DNA from: Polyangia bacterium
GTDB taxonomy: Bacteria > Myxococcota_A > Polyangia > Nannocystales > Nannocystaceae
Reading direction: 5' to 3'
Assembly (NCBI GenBank): GCA_030430565.1
Contig: JAUIKS010000005.1
Location: 62,001-126,000, forward strand
Length of the DNA: 64,000 nt
The position numbers and the translations under genes are program-made. The notes below the pieces were generated by a model that saw nothing but the letters and a program-made list of their open reading frames with translations, did no database searches and was not told where the DNA came from. Positions 28,410-37,002 of the stretch are shown in pieces. Numbering within the stretch: position 1 is the stretch's first letter; every line of letters begins with the position of its first letter.

Positions 28410-28432
28410 GCGCCTCGCCGGTCAACCGGCGT

Positions 28433-30844
28433 TCACTTCTCGGGCAGCGCGAGCGGGACGTAGGGGATGCTGCGCCCAGCCTTGTCGCCCTCGCCGTGGG
28501 CCCAGCGGTACGCCATCCAGCGCCCGAGCACCGACTGCGTGTACTTGCGCGTCTCGTCGTAGGGGATCGTCTCGATGAAGAGATCGAAGTCCAGGTTCCC
28601 GCGCTCCTTGAGCCAGCGCTGGACCGCGCCCGCCCCGGCGTTGTAGCTCGGGATCGCCAGCGGCACGGCCGCGTCGTCTCCGCCGAAGCGCTTGACGAGC
28701 TGCGCGAGATGAAACTGCCCAAGAGACAGGTTGTACTCGGGCTCGTACAGGCGCAGCGGATCGAAGTCCTCGACGCCCTTCTTGCTCGCGGTGGCCTTCG
28801 CGGTCGCGGGCATCAGCTGCACGAGGCCGCGCGCGCCGGCCCATGAGGTCGCGCCGGGGTCGAAGCGGCTCTCGGTCTGCATGATCGCGTAGGTCAGGAA
28901 CTTCGGCAGGCCCTGCTCGCGCTCGCCGGCGTCGACAAGCTCCGCGAAGGCCTTGGGGTGCGCGAGCGTCCACAGCTCGCGGTTTGGCTTCGGCGGCTCG
29001 GCGCGCCAGCTCGAGCCGACCCGCGCGAGCGTCTTCTGCGAGCTGCGCCACTGCCCGGCCTGGGCGAGCACCGCCGCCGCCGGCCAGCCGCCGACGCCGC
29101 CCGCGTCGAGTTCCTCCGCCGCCTCGCCGCCGAGGCCCAAGCTCGCCAGCAGCTGCGCCCGGGTCGCGGTCGCTCCTTCGGGCAGCTCGAGCGAGGCCTT
29201 GGCCGCAGCCGCCTCCGCCCCCTCGAGCGCCGCGAGCCCGCGCGCGAAGGACTGCTCGCCGGCGTCGCGCAGGCGCGAGAAGGCCTGCACCCCGATGTAG
29301 CTCAAGGGCGCCGCCTCGATCGCCGCGACCCACGCGTCCTCAGCCTCGGGCGCGCGGTCCAGCAGCTGCAACGCGCGCCCGCGGAAGTACAGCTGCTTGG
29401 CCAGGTCGACCCCCGTCGCCGTCTGGCGCGCGGCGTCGTCCGTCAGCGCCAGCACATCCTCGTGACGCTTGTCGACGAAGGCCAGCACGATCAGCCGGCG
29501 GCGCGCCTCCTGGGCCATGTCGCCGTCGGGGTGCTCGGTGATCGAGCGCTCGTAGGACTTGCGCTCGCGCCCGTGATCCCCCGCCTCGGCCCACGACTCG
29601 CCGGCGAGCACGAGGCCGTCGTCGGCGTAGCTGTGATCTGGGAAGTCCCGCGCCAGCGACTCAAAGGCCTTCGCGGCCTTGGTGTACGCGCCCTCGGCGT
29701 AGCGCCCACGCCCCGACTGGTAGCGCGACTTCACCAGCGTCGTACGGTGCTCGTCGCCAGCCTTCTTGCACTGCCTGGCCGCGAGGTCATACACCGGTCG
29801 CGCCTTGGCCCGCTTGCGCTGCTTGAACACCGCGCTCGCCTTGAGGTAGAGCGCCTCGCACTTCTCACCGGCGGTCAGCCGACGCTTGAGGAACAGGTCG
29901 ACATCGCGGATGGTCGACGCGTAGCGCCCGCGCTTGAGCTCGCTGCGAATCGTCGCCAGCGCGACCTCGCGCTCGGCCGCGGCGGCCTGCTTCGCGGTGC
30001 GCTCCTTCGGGTGCTGCTCCCGCAGCGCCTTCAGCTGCTCCTCCGCCTCGGCCGCGTAGTCACTGAGCGGGACATCGAGCATCAGGCGCTCGAAGTGCGC
30101 GATCGCCTGCTCGCGCGCCTCCGCGTCATCGGGCCGGTGGCGCAGCAGCAGCCGCGCCTGCTTGACCCGGACCTCGTGGCGACGCGCGTCGGCCGGGAAC
30201 CGGCGCAGGAACTCCGCGTAGCGGGTGAGCGCCTCGTCCTCCTGGTTCGTGCGCTGCAGCGCGTCCGCCCGCACGATCAGCAGCGTGCTCGCGAGCGCCC
30301 CCTCGTCGGCGAGCCCGTCGATCAGCTCGAGCGCGCGCGCGGGCTCCCCCGAGTCCAGCCGCGCCTGGGCCTCGAGCACGCGCAGACGATCCTCGACGAC
30401 CGCCATGGAGGCGTCGCCGCGGGCCGCCGCGAAGCGCTCCGCCGCCTGTTCAAAGTTATTCTCCCGCAGATCCTCGAGCCCGCGCAGCCACTGCGCCGCC
30501 GCCCGGTCGCGCCCGCTCAAGCCCTCGCTCGCCAGCAGGCGATCGAGCAGCAGGGCCGCGTTCTCGTGGTCTTTACGCTCGCGCGCCAGGATCGCCGCGC
30601 GCCCGTCACCACCCGTGAACCACAGCGCGCGACCGTCGGCGGGCTGCGGGGGCTCGGTCTCCGCTGGCGCGGCGGTGTCTGCGTCCGGCTGCGGCGGAGA
30701 CGACTCGGTGTACAGCGGCGGCGTGTTGCCGTCGGCGCGGCAGGCTGACAGCGCCAACGCCAACACCAGCGCACCGCCCCACCACCCGCCGCGCGGACGA
30801 AAGACCTGGGCACGCGGGCTGCTGCTTAAACGACTTCTACACAT
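28433..30844 (-). CDS. Soluble-lytic-transglycosylase-like lipoprotein (SLT domain with TPR region)
   Basis: Cleaves peptidoglycan glycan strands with formation of 1,6-anhydromuramic ends. 803 residues from the ATG at 30844, which gives a lipoprotein signal ending in ALSAC; this start overlaps the end of the preceding diguanylate-cyclase-like gene by 8 bases. The long middle is helical, TPR-like. The C-terminal SLT domain has the catalytic Glu658 in IMQTESRF, then GLVQLMPATA and PSYNAG. Architecture matches Slt70-like enzymes. Operon with the FHA-GGDEF gene. Confidence 0.9.
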   Translation of the reverse strand: MCRSRLSSSPRAQVFRPRGGWWGGALVLALALSACRADGNTPPLYTESSPPQPDADTAAPAETEPPQPADGRALWFTGGDGRAAILARERKDHENAALLLDRLLASEGLSGRDRAAAQWLRGLEDLRENNFEQAAERFAAARGDASMAVVEDRLRVLEAQARLDSGEPARALELIDGLADEGALASTLLIVRADALQRTNQEDEALTRYAEFLRRFPADARRHEVRVKQARLLLRHRPDDAEAREQAIAHFERLMLDVPLSDYAAEAEEQLKALREQHPKERTAKQAAAAEREVALATIRSELKRGRYASTIRDVDLFLKRRLTAGEKCEALYLKASAVFKQRKRAKARPVYDLAARQCKKAGDEHRTTLVKSRYQSGRGRYAEGAYTKAAKAFESLARDFPDHSYADDGLVLAGESWAEAGDHGRERKSYERSITEHPDGDMAQEARRRLIVLAFVDKRHEDVLALTDDAARQTATGVDLAKQLYFRGRALQLLDRAPEAEDAWVAAIEAAPLSYIGVQAFSRLRDAGEQSFARGLAALEGAEAAAAKASLELPEGATATRAQLLASLGLGGEAAEELDAGGVGGWPAAAVLAQAGQWRSSQKTLARVGSSWRAEPPKPNRELWTLAHPKAFAELVDAGEREQGLPKFLTYAIMQTESRFDPGATSWAGARGLVQLMPATAKATASKKGVEDFDPLRLYEPEYNLSLGQFHLAQLVKRFGGDDAAVPLAIPSYNAGAGAVQRWLKERGNLDFDLFIETIPYDETRKYTQSVLGRWMAYRWAHGEGDKAGRSIPYVPLALPEK

Positions 30845-31757
30845 GGCGGGTCGGCTCGTTCTCGGGGTCGTAGATCTCGACGCGGTCGCGACCGTTGCGC
30901 TTGGCGACAAACAGCGCCGTGTCTGCGGCCTCCGCGAGCGCCTCCGCGGTCGGCTCGCGCAGCATGCCGAGGTCGGCGACGCCCAGCGAGACCGTGATCA
31001 CGTGATCGTCCTCGCCGAAGCGCCGCGCCGCGACCGTCTCGCGGATTCGCGACGCCGCGCGAGACGCCCGCATCGAGTCGACCTCGCGGCACACGAGCGC
31101 GAAACCCTCGCTGCTCCACCTGGCCAAAAGGTCATCAAACCGCGTGATCTCGCGAACGTGCCGCGCCAGCTCCTGGAGCACGCGCCCCGCCGCGCGCTCG
31201 CCGTGCTGCCCCGAGAGCGCCGTGAGCTGGTCGGGATCAAAGACGATGAGCGAGAGCGACTTCCCGTGCCGCAGCGCCGCGGCGACATCGCTCTCGAGGC
31301 GGTTGCGCAGGTACCCGCGGTTGAACAGGCCCGTCAGCGGGTCCCGCAGCGCGGTCTCGTAGAGCACGCGCTGCTGCTCGTCGCTGCGCTCGAGCTGATA
31401 GGTGAAGCGCAGCACGCTCGAGGCGCCCAGCTGGATCCGGTCGCCTTCGCGCAGCGGATAGCGCGTCACGCGATCGCCGTTGGCGAACGTCCCGTTCGTC
31501 GAGCCCGCGTCGGTCAGGTAATACACGTCGTCCTCATGCAGGACGGCCGCGTGGGTCCGCGATATTCCCTCGTCGTTGATCCGGATATCGGTGGTGACGC
31601 CGCGTCCGATCGTCGTCCGCCCGACCGTGTTTAAGGTGAAGCTCTCGCCCATTCGCTCGCCCGCGAGCACCACCACGTAGGCCTTCTTCCCGCCCCGCCC
31701 GCGGTCGCTACCGCCGGGGCGCGACAACCTGCGCGTGATCGTGGGTGAAGGGGCCAT
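30837..31757 (-). CDS. FHA-GGDEF protein with degenerate GGDEF motif
   Basis: 306 residues. An N-terminal FHA domain (about 28-115) has the phosphothreonine-binding signature GRGVTTDIRI, SRTH and DAGSTNGTF. The GGDEF domain (about 135-300) keeps DPLTGLFNR, a Mg-binding FDPDQL and AKRNGRDRVEIY, but the active-site loop is Ser215-Ser-Glu-Gly-Phe219 instead of GG(D/E)EF. Cyclase activity is therefore doubtful; it may bind GTP or act as a phosphopeptide reader. No EAL domain is present. First gene of an operon with the lytic transglycosylase. Confidence 0.88.
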   Translation of the reverse strand: MAPSPTITRRLSRPGGSDRGRGGKKAYVVVLAGERMGESFTLNTVGRTTIGRGVTTDIRINDEGISRTHAAVLHEDDVYYLTDAGSTNGTFANGDRVTRYPLREGDRIQLGASSVLRFTYQLERSDEQQRVLYETALRDPLTGLFNRGYLRNRLESDVAAALRHGKSLSLIVFDPDQLTALSGQHGERAAGRVLQELARHVREITRFDDLLARWSSEGFALVCREVDSMRASRAASRIRETVAARRFGEDDHVITVSLGVADLGMLREPTAEALAEAADTALFVAKRNGRDRVEIYDPENEPTRHV

Positions 31758-31834
31758 GTGCGGGGAAATCTACCAAAACTCCACGCGAACTCGGCACAAC
31801 CCAGAGGACGCGAACGGCGCGCTCCCGCGCGAGC

Positions 31835-31863
31835 TTGCGCACCGCCGCACGCGGCTCCATACT
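31835..31863 (+). promoter_or_regulatory. Candidate ssrA promoter (TTGCGC-N17-CATACT)
   Basis: A sigma70-like pair with 17-base spacing located about 30 bases before the mature tmRNA 5' end, in the divergent gap with the FHA-GGDEF gene. Confidence 0.5.
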
Positions 31864-31893
31864 GAAGTTCTGCGTCACAGCAGTTCCTCATCT

Positions 31894-32256
31894 GGGGGTG
31901 TACCGGTTTCGACGGGGGTTTTTTCAGCTTGTAGATCGCGTGCCGTGGGTCTCATTCAACCACGTCAAAACAGAATGAGAAACACAGTTGCCAACGACAG
32001 CAACTACGGCCGTATGGCCATCGCCGCTTAAGTAACGGCGACGCTCCTGCCCGAGGTGCTCCAGTAGGGACAGGCGTGTCATCACGGGGGCTGGTGGGTC
32101 CGAATGCCCCGGTCGGACCCGCGAGATCAAGGGGATCGGGTCAGTAACAGCCTGTCGATGGGCGGGAGCTGACCTTAAAACCCAAATATATCGACTACGC
32201 ACGTAGAAGTCGCAAGTTAGGGCTTCCGGACCTGGGTTCGACTCCCAGCGCCTCCA
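31894..32256 (+). ncRNA. ssrA: tmRNA (transfer-messenger RNA)
   Basis: Rescues stalled ribosomes by trans-translation. The 5' end GGGGGTG pairs with CGCCTCC at the 3' end (two G-U pairs) to form the acceptor stem, followed by the discriminator A; CCA is not encoded. The conserved 5' block GGTTTCGAC and the T-arm CTGGG-TTCGACT-CCCAG are present. The resume codon is probably GCC at 31990 and the tag peptide is ANDSNYGRMAIAA, ending at TAA 32029-32031. The tag ends in AIAA rather than the usual ALAA. The 3' part doubles as the attL site of the integrated element. Confidence 0.95.
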
Positions 32257-32263
32257 CTCCCAA
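32231..32263 (+). repeat. attL, 33-bp direct repeat in the tmRNA T-arm/acceptor end
   Basis: Begins CCTGGGTTCGACTCCCAG and ends CTCCACTCCCAA; identical to 59112-59144. It covers the T-arm, the 3' acceptor strand and 7 bases beyond the gene. Confidence 0.95.
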
Positions 32264-32295
32264 AACGGCAGCTAGGGCCTCCTAGCTGTCGTTTT
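32262..32295. terminator. Element-borne bidirectional terminator at the attL edge
   Basis: 15-bp stem (AAAACGGCAGCTAGG with its complement, one G-T pair) with a 4-base GCCT loop and T/A tracts at both ends. It lies directly after ssrA and includes the stop codon of the integrase gene, so it can end both convergent transcripts. It replaces the host terminator that the insertion displaced. Confidence 0.85.
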
Positions 32296-33424
32296 CTTTG
32301 TCGGGCCCGCTCGGTGTGCCCCTCTTGTGCCCCTCCTCGGGCGCGTCGAGAACGTCGACCGCCGCCCGCAGGACCCGAGGAGCTAGGTGGGCATAGCGCA
32401 TGGTCATCTCGATGGTCGCGTGACCCATGAGTTCCTGCACCGCCTTGAGCGGAACGCCGCGCATTACCAGGTGCGAGGCAAAGGTGTGGCGCAGGTCATG
32501 CCACCCCAGCTCCGCGAGACCCGCGCGCTTCTTTGCCCGACGCAGCGGCCACTTGCACATGCCCTTGGTGAGTATCGCGCCGTCGACCTGGCAAAACACC
32601 AACTCGCCGCGTTGGTGACGGTAGGCCCGAAGGGCCAGCACCACCGACTCGGTCAACGGGAGTTCCCGCTGACGACCGCTTTTTGGCGTCCCAACGACCC
32701 CGGCAGCCACGGCACGCCGTACGACCAGGCGCCTGGCATTCAAATCTACGTCACGCCACCGCAGCGCCAGCAGCTCGCCAAGCCGAAGCCCTGTCCTGAC
32801 CGCAACGAGAATCATCGTGTGCCACATCGGCTCGCACGTCGCCGCCGCGAGTAGCTGAGCAGTCTCCTTGAAGTCGAGAAAGCGGAACTCGGGCTTAGGA
32901 GCCTTCACCCACTTCACGTTCGGGATCGAATCGAGAAGATTCCACTCGCAGGCCACGACCAAGAGCTTCCTGAGCACCGTGAGATGGTTGTTGATGGTCT
33001 TGCGCGAGAGCGTCTCTAGTTTGAGCGCCTTGTAGCGCTCGATCTGACGCGCATCGATCCTATCCAGCCGCGTCTGCCCGAAGAACGGGACGAGATGGTG
33101 CCGAAGGATCGTCCGCTTGCTCTGCACGGAGCTTGGCTTGTTGTTCACCACCGCGTAGCTGCTGATGAACTGCTCGGCAAACTCCCTCAGGACCGGAACC
33201 CGGCGCTCGTCTTCCTTGACGTTTTCTTCCTTTCTAAAGGTCCCCTCCAGCAGCGCCGCGCGGACCTCATGCTCGTAGCGCTGGGCACCACGCTTCGTAT
33301 TGACCGGCGAAGCCCGACGCACGCGTGTGACGCGTCCATCGGGATGCCGGAACTTCACGTCGATTCCCCAGCTGTACATGTTCTTACCGTCCTTGGTCTT
33401 CCAAGTACGCTTCTTGACTGTCAT
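32282..33424 (-). CDS. int: Tyrosine recombinase/integrase
   Basis: Site-specific recombinase that inserts and excises the element at ssrA. 380 residues: an N-terminal arm-binding-like region (GIDVKFRHPDGRVTRVRR), a SAM-like core-binding domain (about 70-160) and a catalytic domain. Catalytic residues are visible: Arg in RTGLRLGELLALRW, His-x-x-Arg in WHDLRHTFASHL, His in GHATIEMT and the nucleophile Tyr in MRYAHL. Reads toward attL and ends inside the terminator stem. The arm-type repeat lies within its 3' end. Confidence 0.95.
   Translation of the reverse strand: MTVKKRTWKTKDGKNMYSWGIDVKFRHPDGRVTRVRRASPVNTKRGAQRYEHEVRAALLEGTFRKEENVKEDERRVPVLREFAEQFISSYAVVNNKPSSVQSKRTILRHHLVPFFGQTRLDRIDARQIERYKALKLETLSRKTINNHLTVLRKLLVVACEWNLLDSIPNVKWVKAPKPEFRFLDFKETAQLLAAATCEPMWHTMILVAVRTGLRLGELLALRWRDVDLNARRLVVRRAVAAGVVGTPKSGRQRELPLTESVVLALRAYRHQRGELVFCQVDGAILTKGMCKWPLRRAKKRAGLAELGWHDLRHTFASHLVMRGVPLKAVQELMGHATIEMTMRYAHLAPRVLRAAVDVLDAPEEGHKRGTPSGPDKENDS
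32315..32333 (+). repeat. Left copy of 19-bp arm-type repeat TGTGCCCCTCTTGTGCCCC
   Basis: Two TGTGCCCC octamers 3 bases apart; the identical 19-mer lies at 58970-58988 near attR in the same orientation. Symmetric presence near both ends is expected for integrase/excisionase arm sites. It lies within the integrase coding sequence. Confidence 0.75.
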
Positions 33425-33434
33425 TGCCTGTTCC

Positions 33435-33671
33435 CTAGCTGTTTGGGATCAAGCGCTTTGGCCCGAGAAGATTAACATCGCCCGCCAGCCACGCCAAGAG
33501 GCTATCCCGATAAAATCGGAGCGTTCGCCCGAGCCGCACGTGCGGGAGCTCGCCGCGGCCTACCGCTTCATAGATGGTCTTACGGTCACATCGAAGTAGC
33601 CGCGCCACTTCTTCCGCGCGCATGACCTTCGGCCACTCACATGTACACTCAGGCATCTTCTGCTTCGCCAC
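33435..33671 (-). CDS. Excisionase/AlpA-type helix-turn-helix protein
   Basis: 78 residues of the MerR-like excisionase family: MRAEEVARLLRCDRKTIYEAVGRGELPHVRLGRTLRFYRDSLLAWL. Such proteins direct excision or regulate the integrase. The start is a GTG sharing one base with the TAG stop of the upstream gene, and the integrase follows after 10 bases, so the three genes are one operon. N-terminal CTCE motif has two cysteines of unknown relevance. Confidence 0.88.
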   Translation of the reverse strand: MAKQKMPECTCEWPKVMRAEEVARLLRCDRKTIYEAVGRGELPHVRLGRTLRFYRDSLLAWLAGDVNLLGPKRLIPNS

Positions 33672-34654
33672 TAGCCAGCCTCCTTGATCGCCGCCGTCCC
33701 GCCTCGGAAGAGAGGGACTCGCTCACCACTCGCCGTCTCCCAGATCGGGCTCAAAAAGAAGTCTGTATCCGGCGCGAGGAGGGCCTCATCGAGCGTGAAG
33801 CGAAAGACCCCCGCGAACTGCCGCAAGGGGGTTTTCTCGCCCGCGGAGTCTCCAAGAATGGCCGAGGCTTCAGCGATGAACTGACCCAGCGCTTGTCGCA
33901 TCGCCTTGATCCGCCAACGCGAACGTTCGGCCAGGACAAATAGGACCCGCATCCCGCTGGGCCTGAGTTCAGGCCGCTCAGGGACCTCCCGAAATACCTG
34001 GCGCATCCAGATGGCGAAGTAGCAAACGAGCTTCTTCCAGATCGGTCCCCCGGCGATGTGCTCGGTCCCGCGATCGGCTTCGATGAAGCAGCTAATTTGC
34101 GTCTCGGGCTGCCCCACCGGAGACAGGACCAGCATCGCATCAGGGATGCAGCTGCATCGCTCACCAGGGCTCAGAGGATTGTCCACGCTCCAGCCCAGCA
34201 GGAACTTGTCCCAGCGCGACTTGGACTTGCGGCGCTCGGGCGTGGTGCTGAGCTGCCCATCATGAAACGAGGCCCTCAAGGTCACTGGACACGAGGGCTC
34301 GCGCGTAGCCACGTGAGCAGCGATCCGTATATCGGCTACCAAGCGTCGATGTGGCTGCAAGACCGACGAATAGCCCCGCGGCGGTCGAGGCGAGACAGGG
34401 AGAAGATCGACGCCCACCTGGCGCTCGACCGCCATGGCAGCCAACCCTTCCACGCCCAAGGCATAGAGCTTCTGATCGCACACGCGAAGCCGCCCCAGGT
34501 CTAGGACGTAGCGCCCCGCGACTAAATGACCCCGCATGCGCCGCCGGATCGAGCCCTCCGAGCGCCCGACCTCCCGAGCGACTTGACTTGTGGACAGCTG
34601 CCCATGATCGAGCAAGGCTCTGAGAATCCTGAGATCGCTTTCCAGTAGCCTCAT
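33671..34654 (-). CDS. Replication-relaxation-type winged-helix protein
   Basis: 327 residues. The N-terminal region (DLRILRALLDHGQLSTSQVAREVGRSEGSIRRRMRGHLVAGRYV) is a winged helix. The C-terminal part includes CIPDAMLVL and CFIEADRGTEH, a pattern of spaced acidic residues as in the replication-relaxation family, which has a restriction-endonuclease-like core. A second, shorter member lies at 39803-40654. Start codon overlaps the stop of the ATPase gene (4 bases); translationally coupled. Confidence 0.65.
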   Translation of the reverse strand: MRLLESDLRILRALLDHGQLSTSQVAREVGRSEGSIRRRMRGHLVAGRYVLDLGRLRVCDQKLYALGVEGLAAMAVERQVGVDLLPVSPRPPRGYSSVLQPHRRLVADIRIAAHVATREPSCPVTLRASFHDGQLSTTPERRKSKSRWDKFLLGWSVDNPLSPGERCSCIPDAMLVLSPVGQPETQISCFIEADRGTEHIAGGPIWKKLVCYFAIWMRQVFREVPERPELRPSGMRVLFVLAERSRWRIKAMRQALGQFIAEASAILGDSAGEKTPLRQFAGVFRFTLDEALLAPDTDFFLSPIWETASGERVPLFRGGTAAIKEAG

Positions 34655-37002
34655 GTTCCAACCCTCCTGTTTCCACGCCCTGACGGGCGAACCCCTGCCC
34701 TTTCAAGAAGTGATCTCCGCGGCGGTGCTGGCGAGCGCTCCGGCCCACAGCACCGCGCGCGAAGTAACGCCAACCCATCTAGCCCAGCGATCTTCGTCTC
34801 TACATCAGGAACGTCCACCACCTTCATCTTGCGCATCACCCGGGAGCCACTGGCTTGGTCACTCACCATCACCGCGTGCTGCCTCGGTAACGAGGCGATC
34901 TCGTAGGCCAAAAGCCGGACCTCTTCATCGAGCGTGTACAGCTCTTCCACCTCCCGAACGCTCTGCCCCTGGGCGAGCGCGCGCTGCTCGGCGACGCCCC
35001 GCGAGTAATTTTGTGAACGGGTTAAAGAGGATGACTGAGTTTCTGCTTCCGATCGACCGACGCTCGCCGAGAGCCCCTGAGCCAGCGCTTTCACCTGTGA
35101 AAGCCCGCTAGCAAGTGTTCTGGTCCGCGCGCGCTGAGACGAATACGCGCGCCCCTTTGAGAGGGAGGTGCCCGTGCTCGTTGATTCCGAGTTCGAGGCT
35201 GCCTTGGCTTCGGAGATCACCTCGGAGACGGAGGAGGACAACTGCTTGGCCAGGCTATTGGAACGCGTACTACTGGCAGCGGTGGAAAACGACCGACGCA
35301 TCTGCGGCATTCCACTCGGCTCCATTTCTATCCCCACGGACATGTGGCCCGGATAGGCTCGCGCGTAAGTCCTAGACTGGCCCATGGAGATGTTTTCCAC
35401 CTCGGTCTGGCTGCTCGTTTCCGTACTCCCCAGCGAGCGGCCGTTGACGGTCGTCTCGCCGCTCGATTTCGTGAACGAGAAGCTCTCCCCCCATGCGCTC
35501 TGAAACGTCCGCCCCTCCGCGATCGTCAGGCCCTCGGTCTCGACCACTGTCGTGCCCTCACTGCGCGTTACTGACACGGTCTGCCCCTCACTCGCGGTCA
35601 GCGTTGTGGTCTGGCCACGAGATTGGGCGAGGGCCACGGCGAGCGAGACCTGCCTGGAGATCGTTAGCGAACGCGTGCGCGTCGTCGTTGTAGTCCGCTG
35701 CTGGTAACGCCGCTTGACGCGACGCCCTTGCGGGCGATGTACGTGCTCTGCGATGTACGAGCGCGCCGAGTCCAGCGCGCAGCGGAAGTAGATGTGCGTG
35801 GCCGTGTTGGCGCGCCAGTTAGCGACCAGGTTCGGATTCTCCCCGAGGTCACCCTGACGCTCGTGCTGGAACGCCACACACAACCGAAGCCCGATGTTCC
35901 GGCACGTGGCCACTAGATCGTGAATGCTTCGGTCGCGGCCGAGCGCCAGGTGGAACTCATCGACGGTCAGAAAGACCTCTGGGGCCTTCCCGGTCTGCAC
36001 CGCCCGGAGGTCCCGTTGCAAACACGCCTGGTTGGTCAGTCCCAGCACCGCCGAGCTCACTACCGGAGCCGCCGCGCCCTCGCGTTGGGGCACGACTACA
36101 ATCATGTAGCCGCCCCGCTGAACGATCTCCTGGATGTTGAAGGTCGTCTTCGTACTCCCGAACAGGCGCGCGCAGGTCGGATGCCCCAGAATGGTTCCCA
36201 GCCCGTGCCAAGCAGACTGTGTGTGGCCAAGTCGATCGCCCCGCGGGAGCATCATGTACATCTCCCGGAAATACCGATGGATGATCCCCGGGCGTTTACC
36301 CAGCCGATGATGCCGCCGGTCCAACTCCTTCATGAGCGCGGAGATCGAATTGACCTCGATCGCCACGCTCAGAAGGTCCAGTACGTCGGCCAGGCACCCG
36401 CCCGCCTCCACCACGGGGGCAAGGGCAGACCGCAAGACCATCAGCAGGCGCCTGGCCTCGCCCATGTCCCCCAGCTCTTTTTTCAGAATCGGTAGGATCA
36501 CCGCCTCCACTGTCTCGGAGGCCGAAAGACCGGGCAGCGACGCACACAGGTTGATGCGGTGAGTTTGATTCGGATCGCTCAGATCCAGGATGTTCACGCG
36601 CCCGTGTAGCAACCGAAGTAGCTCCCGATAGTGCTCGGCTATTGGGGGGCTCGACGCAGCCCGCCGACACGATTCGAGCGCGCAGGTGATCGCCCCCAGA
36701 TACTCCATCAAGAGCTTCCCGGTCGTCCCCACGGGATCGAGCAAGATCCCCGTTCGCCCCGCGAGTATGTCCGCCAGACACAGCGCGACAAGCAGTCGTG
36801 TCTTCCCGTATCCCGAGGACCCCTGGACAAGTACACCCCGCTCCCGAGTTGCGCGTGAGAGCGTGACCTGCTTCCCACCAACCTCAGTGCCCAGAAGCAC
36901 CTGCTCGATGTTCGCGGGCACCAGGCCCTTCGCGGCCGAGAGAACAGCCGGTTCGCGGCGCAGGTCAAACCCGAGGCCCTCATCCTTGAACCTCGCCATC
37001 AA
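34651..37002 (-). CDS. HerA/TraD-like DNA-translocating ATPase with Ser/Thr-rich C-terminus
   Basis: 783 residues. Walker A GSSGYGKT at 61-68, Walker B VFLTVDEFHLAL near 350, and an IIVVVP-type strand, as in type IV coupling proteins and HerA/FtsK-class hexameric motors that move DNA. From about residue 430 to 690 the protein is made of short Ser/Thr/Arg/Glu repeats with little hydrophobic content, then a last structured segment. The role is probably transfer or replication of the element; no membrane helix is seen in it, but the next gene encodes one. It overlaps both neighbours by 4 bases. Confidence 0.8.
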   Translation of the reverse strand: MMARFKDEGLGFDLRREPAVLSAAKGLVPANIEQVLLGTEVGGKQVTLSRATRERGVLVQGSSGYGKTRLLVALCLADILAGRTGILLDPVGTTGKLLMEYLGAITCALESCRRAASSPPIAEHYRELLRLLHGRVNILDLSDPNQTHRINLCASLPGLSASETVEAVILPILKKELGDMGEARRLLMVLRSALAPVVEAGGCLADVLDLLSVAIEVNSISALMKELDRRHHRLGKRPGIIHRYFREMYMMLPRGDRLGHTQSAWHGLGTILGHPTCARLFGSTKTTFNIQEIVQRGGYMIVVVPQREGAAAPVVSSAVLGLTNQACLQRDLRAVQTGKAPEVFLTVDEFHLALGRDRSIHDLVATCRNIGLRLCVAFQHERQGDLGENPNLVANWRANTATHIYFRCALDSARSYIAEHVHRPQGRRVKRRYQQRTTTTTRTRSLTISRQVSLAVALAQSRGQTTTLTASEGQTVSVTRSEGTTVVETEGLTIAEGRTFQSAWGESFSFTKSSGETTVNGRSLGSTETSSQTEVENISMGQSRTYARAYPGHMSVGIEMEPSGMPQMRRSFSTAASSTRSNSLAKQLSSSVSEVISEAKAASNSESTSTGTSLSKGRAYSSQRARTRTLASGLSQVKALAQGLSASVGRSEAETQSSSLTRSQNYSRGVAEQRALAQGQSVREVEELYTLDEEVRLLAYEIASLPRQHAVMVSDQASGSRVMRKMKVVDVPDVETKIAGLDGLALLRARCCGPERSPAPPRRSLLERAGVRPSGRGNRRVGT

